The notes beneath the pieces are model-generated. The model made no database searches and was not told where the DNA came from. It worked only from the letters and a program-made list of their open reading frames with translations. Positions 49,657 to 64,000 of a DNA stretch of 64,000 bases are shown here, piece by piece (position 1 is the stretch's first letter; the number at the start of each line of letters is the position of its first letter). The position numbers were made by a program, and so were the translations under genes. Source of the DNA: Chamaecyparis obtusa (lineage: Eukaryota > Streptophyta > Pinopsida > Cupressales > Cupressaceae); contig BSBK01006383.1 of NCBI GenBank assembly GCA_027943335.1, forward strand, positions 76,194 to 140,193. The letters run 5' to 3'.

Positions 49657-50327
49657 TCCTGAGTCAAACAAACAAGGATCACTGTTGATCCACATCAACT
49701 ACACCAAGACATTTTCTTAGGTGCACAAAAGCTCCAATGCCTAATGGCTTTGTGAAGATGTCTGCTAGCTGCTGCTCAGACTTGCAAAATTCCATCTTGA
49801 TATCCCCATTCTCCACCAACTCTCTGATGAAGTGATATCTGATCTCTATGTGTTTGCTTCTACCATGGAAGACTGGATTCTTGGACAATGCAATTGATGA
49901 GATGTTGTCACAATAAATTGTGGTTCCATCCTCTTGCCTTTCATTCAAATCTATCAAGATCCTCCTTAGCCAAATTGCCTGACATGCTGCTGCATTTGTT
50001 GCTATGTATTCAGCCTCTGCTGTAGATTGAGCAACAATAGGTTGCTTCTTGGATGCCCATGAAATGGCACCCGATCCCATGTGGAATACATATCCGGAAG
50101 TGCTCTTTCTATCATCTATACTTCCAGCCCAATCACTATCTGTATATCCTACCAACTTGAATTCATTTGCTGTAGTATACAAAATTCCAAATCCCTTGGT
50201 ACCTTTCACATACCTTAGGATCCTCTTTCCCGCTTGCCAATGGGAATCCTTTGGTGTTTCCATAAATCTGGAAATCAAACTTACTGCATGCATCAAGTCT
50301 GGCCGAGTTGCAGTCAAGTACATTAAA

Positions 50328-50332
50328 CTTCC
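50328..50332. repeat. Target-site duplication CTTCC (left)
   Basis: Repeated at 54910-54914. The two copies flank the nested element exactly where the copia frame is split. Confidence 0.9.
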
Positions 50333-54909
<4,577 letters not shown>

Positions 54910-57900
54910 CTTCCAACCATACTCTTGTATAGTGTTGGATCCACTCTCTTGCTAGAGTCTTCCTTGCTCAACTTTAGACCTACTGTTGTTGGTGTGGGGG
55001 CTGCCTTACTGTTCTGCATTTTAAATCTCTCCAAGATCTGCCCTGCATATTTTTCTTGAGAGATAAAGATGCCATCATGCATTTGTTTTACTTCTATGCC
55101 TAGAAAGTACTTCAAGAGACCTAGGTCTGTCATCTCAAACTCATTTTTCATTGTCTCTTTGAACTCACCAATTAGAGCCCTATCATTTCCAGTAAAAATT
55201 AAATCATCTACATACAAGACAACAATCAGCACATTACCATTTGCTGCCTTGATGTAGAGTGTGGGCTCACCATTGCTTTTGCTAAAGCCATTGCTCATCA
55301 AATATGAGTCAATCCTGCTGTACCATGCCCGTGGAGCTTGCTTGAGCCCATAAAGAGCTCTCTTCAATCTATATACTTTATTTTCTTCACCTGCAACTTC
55401 ATAACCAGGTGGCTGCTCCACATATACTTCTTCCTTTAATACACCATTTAGGAAGGCGGACTTCACATCCATTTGATATACCTTCCACTTGTGCTGGGCT
55501 GCAATTGCTATGACAGCACGCACGGTTTCCATTCTTGCAACTGGGGCATAGGTCTCATCATAATCTCTGCCATACTGCTGTTTGTAGCCCTTGACTACCA
55601 GCCTTGCCTTATGTCTATCAATTTTGCCTTCAGCATTGCATTTGGTCTTATAGACCCATTTCACTCCAATCACTTGCTTTTTGGGAGGTAAATCAGTTAG
55701 CTCCCATGTCTCATTCCTTTCTATAGCATCTATCTCCTCATCCATGACCTTACACCATTTCTTCTCCTTAATAGCTTCTTCAAAGTATATTGGATCACTA
55801 TGAGAAAATAGTGCAAAATTAACACTCTCATCATATTCTTCATACCTTTCATCTTGGTATATCTCCCTAAGACTCTTGGTCTTTCTTGGTAACAGGGAGG
55901 AGAGTGTGGGATCAGAATCTTCACTGTTGCTACTCGACACTGACACTCGGTCATGCCTAGAGGAGCTTGGCAGTGACTGAGGTTGCTTGCCTTTTCTTCT
56001 ATCTGCTCCTTCTTCTTGCTGTTCATCAGCATCCTCTTCACTCATGATTGGCACTTTACTTGAAGTGCTTGGTGACTCATCAGTTGAACCATACCAAGAC
56101 TGATTTTCTAGAAATTCCACATCTCTTGAAAGGATCATCTTGTTGTTCAATGGGTCATACAATCTGTATGCCTTTGATTCTGGGCCGTACCCTGTGAAGA
56201 TGCACTTCACTCCTTTGTCATCCAATTTTTGCCTTTTCTCTTTAGGTACATGTGCATATGCTACACATCCAAACACCCTTAGGTGTTCAACTGTCCATCT
56301 TCCTCGTGACCATGCTTCCATTGGAATTCTGTCACGGACAGCCTTTGTAGGACACCTATTAATTAGGTAAACTGCTGTTGCTATAGCTTGTCCCCAAAAT
56401 TTAGTTGGGAGACCTTTCTCTTTCATCATGCTCCTTGCCATTTCAACAATGGTCCTGTTCTTTCTTTCAGCCACTCCATTCTGCTGTGGTGTATAGCTGG
56501 CTGTGAGCTCTTTCTTTATGCCATGTTTCCTACAAAAATTTACAAAAGAATTGGAGGTATACTCTCCTCCTCTATCTGATCTTAGGACCTTAATATAATG
56601 TCCACATTCTCTTTCAGCCTGGGCTTTGAATTCAACAAATTTATTAAATGCTTCAGATTTATTCTTTGAGAAATACACCCATGTCCTACGACTGAAATCA
56701 TCAATAAATGTCATCAAATAAGTACTCCCCCCAATGGAAGTAACTTGCATAGGACCAACTAGGTCAGTATGCACTAACTCTAATGGATATCTAGCCCTCC
56801 TAGAATTTCCAGAATTAAAGGGAAGCCTATGTTGCTTACCCAAAATACAAGCCTCACACTTGTCACATGAATTTCCTACTCTTGGTAAACCGTCTACCAT
56901 TCTTTTATTTGACAATAAATTTAAACCAGCATAGCCAAGATGACCATACCTGAGGTGCCATAGTTTTGAGGGGTCTTCAATCACACTCCTTAGAGCTGAT
57001 TGTGTGGGAGGTGTAGCACCAACTTGAGATGAGAAACATGTCTCTATCTTCAAGGGAAACATTCTGTTCTTTGTCATTTGAACTGCTGCAAGTAAGTTTT
57101 TGCTCCCATCCTTTTCATGAATGACACACCTGTCATTCTCCATCAGCACTTTGTATCCATTTTGAATGAGCTGACCAATGCTCATCAAATTGTGCTTCAT
57201 ACTAGGGGCAAAATACACATTTTGTATTTCCTTCTTCTCACCTTGCTTGGTGCGGACCATAATAGATCCTTTGCCCACAACTGGTAGGGTTCCATTGTTA
57301 CCCATTTTAATCTCAGATTTGAAACTCTTGTCAATGAATGAAAACAAGGTTTCATTACCACTCATGTGGTTGCTACATCCACTGTCGAGGTACCAAACCT
57401 CAGGGCTTCCTTCTTCACCAACATTGCACATGATGAAGGCAGTGGCATTGTTTCCAGTTCCCATATTCACATCAGCCACATTTGCTTGTCCTGACTGATC
57501 ACTCTGCTTCTTCCAGCATTCACTTGCATAATGCCCATATTTATGATAGTAGTAGCATTCTACATTACTCCTATTTGAGTTGTAGTTTTTCTTACCTCCT
57601 CTTGAAGTATTTTGTGAGCTACTTGCTCCATCTGCTCTATCTGAGCTTTCTGCTGCAGCATTTCTTTGTCCTCCATGACCTCGACCTCTGCCTCTGGAGT
57701 TTTTGCCTGAGCCTTTTCTTCCTCTCCCCCTTCCTCTTGGATTTGACTGAGCCTTTAATGCTTGCTCTTGGGTAGAAGAGGATGTAGATCTATTGATCCT
57801 ATGCTCATGAGTTTGAAGAATACCCATCAACTCATCCATTGTCAAAACAGTGAGGTCTTTTGCCTCTTCAATGGTCATGACCAAGTTGTCATATTTATGA

Positions 57901-58471
57901 GGTAAACTCCTCAATATCTTTTCTACTATCCTCTGCTCTTGATAGTCTTCTCCATTTGACTTCAGTTGATTAATCACATTGGAGGTCCTTGAATTGAAGT
58001 CTGCAATCAATTCCTTTTCCTTCATCTGAAGGTTCTCAAACTCCCTCCTTATATTTTGTAGCTTTACAGTTCAGACTTTATCAGTCCCCTTGAAGTTTGT
58101 CTCAAGGATATCCCAAGCTTCTTTTGCATAATTTACTGCTGCAATCTTTGGGAAGACTGTCTCTGTCATTGCTGCCTCAATTAAACTTAGTGCCTTAGCA
58201 TCCTTTCTCCTTGACTCTTTCAGCTGAGTCTTCTGTGGATTTGTGAGAGCAACATACTAAGCTGGGTCTGTCACATCATTGAATCCATTAACCACAAACT
58301 CCCATAAATCATTTGCAACCATTATGGTCTTTAACTTCTTTGCCCATATGTCATAGTTCTGTCCATTGAATGGTGGTGGCTGCTGCCATATCTTTCCTGC
58401 ATCTCCTGCCATTGCAAATATCCCAAGAAAAAAAAATTTGCCCTAACTCACTTTGGATGTGGGGCCTCAAA

Positions 58472-58483
58472 GCTCTGATACCA
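58472..58483 (-). other. Primer-binding site, initiator-Met tRNA type
   Basis: The minus strand reads TGGTATCAGAGC directly after the 5' LTR end CCCACA. This is the standard plant copia primer site, complementary to the 3' end of initiator-Met tRNA. Confidence 0.95.
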
Positions 58484-59473
58484 TGTGGGAAATATTAAAA
58501 TTTAAATTTGCAAACCTTTAAAAAAATTTAACTCGGCACTTAAAAAATTTCTCGGCACATGAAAGGTGCCGAGCGCCAATTTTATTCAGCACTTACCCGG
58601 CACATGAAAGGTGCCGAGTGCCAGTTTTACTCGGCACTTACTCGGCACATGAAAGGTGTCGAGTGCCAATTTAACTCGGCACTTACTCAGCACATGAAAG
58701 GTGCCGAGTGCCAGTTTTACTCGGCACATACTCGGCACATGAAAGGTGCCGAGTGACAGGAGGGTGCCGAGTGAGCCCGGCACCTAAAGGGCAGCTCGGC
58801 ACTTGAAAGGAAATGCTCGACAAGAATGGATGCCGAGTGACACAGTTTAACATGAAACTCTTCACGATTAAAAACAAACACTCAACACTTAAAAATATTC
58901 AACAAGGATCTTCTCAAATGCAATGTAGAGGGGAAGAACAATAGATTCGAGTATGCCTCCTTGCTTGATATTTAACTTTGATTAAAACATTTACAAAATC
59001 TGGGAGCATTCAGCTTCAACCAGAAAACCCTAAATTTACCCTAAAAACTTAAAACTTCAAATAAACTATTAAACTTCAAACTTGCAGCTCTAATGGCTAC
59101 ATACTACAATGCCTGGAGCAATCCCTGCATCAACAGGTCGAATCAAAACAATAATAAACTTACAGAATGACCAGAGAAGAAACACATGCAACTACAGGCA
59201 CGAAAATAAGCAAACTTCTTTCTCTGCACTCTGACGACTGGATCTGCTGACCTTCTTCTTTTCTCTGCAACTCTAAATCTGCACTTTTTCTGCTGAACTA
59301 AATGAATGAGGGAGAGACATTCCTTTTTGTCATATTCCATTTTCCCCCTCTTTTCAAAATTCAAAAATCTCACCTACCCGTATTAATGTTTCTAGCTGTT
59401 CTATTCGTCAAAGGTGGTAGGTGAGCGTTTGGCTCAAGGGACAAACAGCTCGCAGCATTTAATTTTTCCAACA
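58484..59473 (-). repeat. 5' LTR (990 bp) of the copia element
   Basis: Pairs with 48746-49645. Contains five units of the 45-bp array against three in the 3' LTR, and both AC-elements. Confidence 0.95.
58551..58756. repeat. Palindromic 45-bp tandem array in 5' LTR (5 units)
   Basis: Units start at 58551, 58596, 58641, 58686 and 58731. Several carry point changes that break the stem (GAGCGCC, ATTCAGCAC, GTGTCGAG, CTCAGCAC). Confidence 0.93.
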
Positions 59474-59478
59474 TATGC
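59474..59478. repeat. Target-site duplication TATGC (right)
   Basis: Matches 48741-48745. Confidence 0.9.
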
Positions 59479-59619
59479 AGGGGCCAAAATGCACCTGTTT
59501 AGGTGATTTATTTGTATTTATTAATTATTTTAAAAATTACAGTACAATGTTTTTGTGAATTTTAATTTATTTAATAAATGCAAATAAATTAACTGAACAG
59601 GTGCATTTTAGCCCCTGCA
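59476..59619. mobile_element. Small palindromic MITE-like element (about 144 bp)
   Basis: The ends are inverted repeats of about 27 bp: TGCAGGGGCCAAAATGCACC at the left and GGTGCATTTTAGCCCCTGCA at the right. The interior is AT-rich. TGCA at each end could be a 4-bp target duplication or part of the repeat. The copia element inserted exactly at its left edge. Confidence 0.65.
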
Positions 59620-59639
59620 AAGTCAAAACCGAAACATCA

Positions 59640-60180
<541 letters not shown>

Positions 60181-61269
60181 TGCTGAATTTAAAAAATATC
60201 CATGTATCCGAGTCTATGTTACTTAGCTATGAATTTTTATACTTATATTCACAACTATTATATAGCTCAAAATATAGGAATTGGGCTCCATTTCCCATTC
60301 ACCACAAGAAAAGTTGCATATATAAAATACCCACGTATGTTCTTATTGTTACATTAGTAGTGAATCTATGTAGCCATGTCCAAAGTGTCATGTGGATGCA
60401 ATATCCAAATTGTTATGTTGGTAAGAAAATAGAACTATATTGATTTTTTTTGTTTATCATTTTAATTATTTTAGATATCATTACCTATGTATCTGCTTAT
60501 TATTAAATCCATACATACGTTTTCTATAAATTCTATTAGATATGGACTATTGAAACCTAATAAAACACCTCAATTTTATGTTTTTTTCTCACTTCTATTC
60601 TATTTCTTTGTGTGGGTTTGCATTATAAGAAATTGGCATTGGGTGGGGTGTTATAATTGACAATGTGGTTATTTTATAATATTTTGACCAGATTAGTATT
60701 TTAAAACATATCTAAAGCTCGTATGTGCTAAAATGATAACTAAAATGATCAAATGGTAGGTTTCCCATTTCTCTCTACTTGCAAACATATGTAAATTATT
60801 TATCAATTAGCATTTTAGGGTGTGTAATGTATTAATATTAGACTACAATAGTAAGGGATGAATGACATATCTACACTATGTCTAGTCAAAGTGAATGTTT
60901 TCCTCTTTTTCCAAAAGTGTGTTTCTACACTATGTAATTTTAAATAATTTGATGAAAACAATAGGTAAATTAATTTACAAGTTTTAATGAAGTTTTTGGG
61001 AACTTACAATGACCATGAGTTTTGTTTGATAAAATTTGATAGGTTTTGTAAGGATCTTGGGATTGAGAGACACAAGACCACCTGATATACCCCACAAGAA
61101 AAAGGAGTTGCATAGTGGATGAGCAAAACATTGATGGAGATGGATAGGAGTATGTTGAGTTTCGTCATGATTGAATAAAATTTTCGAGCTGAATTTGAGC
61201 CATTGCATGTTAACTAATTAATATATCTCCTACTTCGGCACTTGTTGAAAATAAATCCATAGAGGAATA
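60181..61269. other. No gene seen
   Basis: Anonymous AT-rich DNA. Frames at 60180-60443 and 61208-60984 have no domain or codon-like pattern. Confidence 0.4.
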
Positions 61270-63426
61270 GTGTGGTAAGAAGCTCTTAATGAGACATCTT
61301 AGATTCTCTAGTTGTGAGACATATGTACTTGTCCTAAGGGATACAAGATTAAAATTGAAGAACAAGATTGTTAAATGTATCTTTGTTGGCTATCAATGTT
61401 AAAGATAATAAGACTTGTGATCTACTTGTAGAGAAGGTTCTCTATAGTAGAAGTACAATATTTTGTAAGTTGAAACCTTCCCAAGTTGATTTGCAACTAG
61501 AGAAAGAAAACAAAAAAAGGGTGGGGGAGTGGGGGGGGGGGGCGGCAGGTAGTTCAAGTACCACCTACTCTAATGAAAGATAAATTGTGTACTCTTCTTG
61601 GACCTTATGATGAGAACTCAAATAGCTCTAAATTTTTGAAGAAGAGAAAAATCTTCAACCTCAGCAATTTAGCAACTCTACTTATGATATGCACAACCTA
61701 AAAGATATGGATATTTTCCATAAAAGTTTGTATATTATTTGTTGGATTCAAATACATATTTACTTTGACTACTAATGCAAATGAGCATACGACTATTATA
61801 AGAGCTATATAAGTGTGTGATGCATATTCATAGATAGAATCCTTGAATGAAGACATGGTTGAATTAAAGATAAATTGTACGGGGACATCGTTCATTTTCC
61901 TCAAGTATGGAAACACATTAGATGTAAATGGGTGTTTAAATAAAAACTAGGTGGAGATGATAATGTTGATAAGCATAAAGCATGGTTGGTTGGTTTGATA
62001 ATGTTCATAGGATGATGGAATTTATTATTATGAAATATTCTCCCATATAGATAAGGCAACATCCATTCTATTCCTTTTATCACTTACACTATATTACGAC
62101 TTGTAAGTCAAGCGAATGGATGTGAACAATGTTTGTAAGTTAAAAAATAAAATTGGTAGAGAAAATCTACATATCTTAGCTAGAGTATTTCATAGAAAAA
62201 TGTAAATTAAACCTTGTTTTTAATTGAAGAAATCAAGTTACATGGTTTGAAATAGTACCCTAGGATGTAAAATCAGTTTTTTAATACATAGGTATTGTCT
62301 TTGAGATATATGAGATCTAAATCTCACCGTTATGTATATGAATTCATATGATAAATATGAAATTTATTACATTATATAATCATAATTATGGATGTGGATG
62401 TGGATGTGGATAATATATTTCTTATTTTTAATGATAAAATGGTTTTAGATTTTAAGTCTCAGCTAGAAAAATAGTTTAGGGTGAAAGATCTAGGTCCAAT
62501 GAGATATATTTCTTAGGATTGAGATCATTAGAGATGGAGCTAGTAGAAAGATCTAGATGAGCTAGAGTATGTACGTTGACTATATCTTCAAGATATTTAA
62601 TATGACATCTTACATATGGTTAGTTCTTTTAGTGTTGTAGGGGATGGAACTTTCCATGGAGGATTATCCAAAATATTGTACTAAGATGAACGACATGTCT
62701 ATATTACCTTATGCAAGTATTCTTGGTACCTGATGTGCAATATAATATATAATAAGTGAGACATTACCCAGGAAATGAGAGTTCTTAAATGGTTTATGGA
62801 GAATCCTAGTAAGTTGCACTAAGATTCTATTAAGAGAGGGTTCAAGTATTTGAGGGGTACTTCCAAGTATTAAGTGTCTTTTCATGCTTATCCCACTAGA
62901 CATTGACATTCAAATTTCTCATTGTTTTATGAATTTAAATTGGGCAAGTCATATTGATAGTAGAAGATCCACAAGTGAATATGTCTTAACAATGTTTAGT
63001 GTTGTTATTAGCTGGATGAGTAAGCTATAGGTTATATTTTATTTGTCTAGTACATAAGAAAAATACACGGAGGTCTATTAATGCATGTAAGTGATTCATT
63101 TGGCTTAAGAGATTATGTTATATATTTTTTTGGATATGGGATAAATTATTATTTTTTGTGACTACTAGACTATTATTGTTCTTAGAAAGGGATCCTACTT
63201 TTTATGTCATGATAAATAAATTTATGTATAGAATCATTTAATTCCTAATATGGAGGAATATAGAAAGTTAAGATGGAAAATTTGATACTTTGGTGAATTT
63301 TGAAGATGAATTGAAAAATCCAATGAGCATAAAGAAGTTCACATAGTTGTACTAGTTCTATGGGTATAAGGGTCTTCAAAAAATGGGGGAGATTTAGTAT
63401 TAGTAGGTCTACAACAAGTGGGAGAA
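61270..63426 (+). pseudogene. Decayed Ty1/copia 3' half (integrase end, RT, RNase H)
   Basis: Plus-strand fragments: KLKNKIVKCIFVGYQ (integrase C-terminal region, about 61350-61400); KHIRCKWVFK then LGGDDNVDKHKAWLV (RT start, about 61910-62000); KDLGPMRYIS near 62490; ILPYASILGT near 62705; SHIDSRRSTSEYVLTMFSVV then SWMSKL (RNase H, about 62950-63030). Stops and frame changes are dense and the YVDD region is unreadable. A polypurine-like AAGTGGGAGAA precedes the LTR start at 63427. Confidence 0.82.
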
Positions 63427-64000
63427 TGTTGAGACTAAGGTGTCTCAACCCTAGATGCTTAATAGTTTTATTATATAATTATTTATTGCACTCACTTTGG
63501 AAGGCCTAAAATTTAGGGGACTAGCATCATAGGTTGCTATGTTAAGACTATGATAGTTTCTTTTAATTACTATGATGATATCAAGTTCATTGGAAGTCAT
63601 GGATAATTACTATTTTGCAATTGGTTTTTATTTTGGAATTCAATATTGATAAGTGGTCTAAAGGTAGTTGTCTCACATGGCAAGAGAACTATTATGGGTG
63701 ACCATGAGTTAGTTTGTTAGAAAGTTTATATACATGTAATGTGTCATGGAAAAGGCTATTTATTTTATTTGATACCACTTTCCATTTGAATGTTTGATTT
63801 TTGTATGGAAATCATGGTCTCTTTCTGATTATGTCGAGCTCTATAAATGTGTTATTCTTAGTGTATTTTGAGTGATATATTAGATATTTTCTAAGACAAT
63901 TTAAAAAAAAAACAATTTCTACACAATTCTCTTTTGATACTTCTTAAGAGAATTGGCTCTTGGGGATTCTACTATAACTCTTCTTGCTAATAATAAAATT
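63427..64000 (+). mobile_element. Start of 3' LTR of the plus-strand copia remnant, running off the window
   Basis: Begins TGTTGAGACTAAGG directly after a purine-rich tract. It has no ORF. Its end and the matching 5' LTR are not in the window, so the call rests on position and the TGTTG start. Confidence 0.55.

Noticed and set aside
58559..58877. ORFs with repeated GAECQFYSALT or RVKLALGTFHV peptides
   Set aside because: They are translations of the 45-bp LTR array on both strands, not genes.

Overview
This window is AT-rich nuclear DNA from a seed plant with a large, transposon-filled genome. The evidence is decayed Ty1/copia, LINE and fold-back elements, a three-exon plant R2R3-MYB gene, very long (AT)n tracts and low gene density. 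A conifer-like gymnosperm is my best guess, but nothing here proves it. Only one host gene looks intact: an R2R3-MYB of the subgroup-4 repressor type on the minus strand at 47517-48600. One further host-derived sequence, a NOG1 (nucleolar GTPase) copy, is a pseudogene.

Layout. 0-6.1 kb: microsatellites, anonymous DNA and a broken Ser-rich minus-strand reading frame. 9.2-13.5 kb (minus): a gag-like remnant with four zinc knuckles followed by a 2.9-kb unknown reading frame that stays in one frame but carries about 15 stops, most explicable as C-to-T changes. 13.5-16.6 kb: an LTR-like block and a decayed plus-strand copia, cut at 16629 by an element starting TGTAACACCCC. 17.3-19.7 kb: a 681-bp and a 287-bp tandem duplication. 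20.2-23.7 kb: a diverged duplicate of the MYB-gene block holding only the MYB 3' end, with a 638-bp TTA-flanked MITE. 24-34.4 kb: an unknown coiled-coil frame, LINE ORF2, a minus-strand copia, a CACTA-like element and LINE ORF1, all decayed. 35.0-36.5 kb: two back-to-back giant hairpins with 428- and 286-bp arms. 36.6-39.8 kb: the NOG1 pseudogene and a gag-like orphan frame. 40.1-44.9 kb: fold-back elements and a 43-bp minisatellite. 45.3-60.2 kb: the second duplicate block with the intact MYB. 61.3-64 kb: another plus-strand copia remnant and the start of its 3' LTR.

How the parts relate. A complete copia element (48746-59473, TSD TATGC) sits 145 bp upstream of the MYB start codon in the same orientation, so its 3' LTR now occupies the promoter position. 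Both LTRs carry two ACCTACC (AC-element) sites of the kind R2R3-MYB proteins bind, plus a palindromic 45-bp array present in 3 copies in one LTR and 5 in the other. The copia is itself interrupted by a 4,577-bp TG...CA element with its own 5-bp TSD (CTTCC). The order of events is therefore: duplication of the MYB block, copia insertion, then the nested insertion. The AC-box LTR next to a MYB repressor, and the paired giant hairpins, are the two observations most worth following up.
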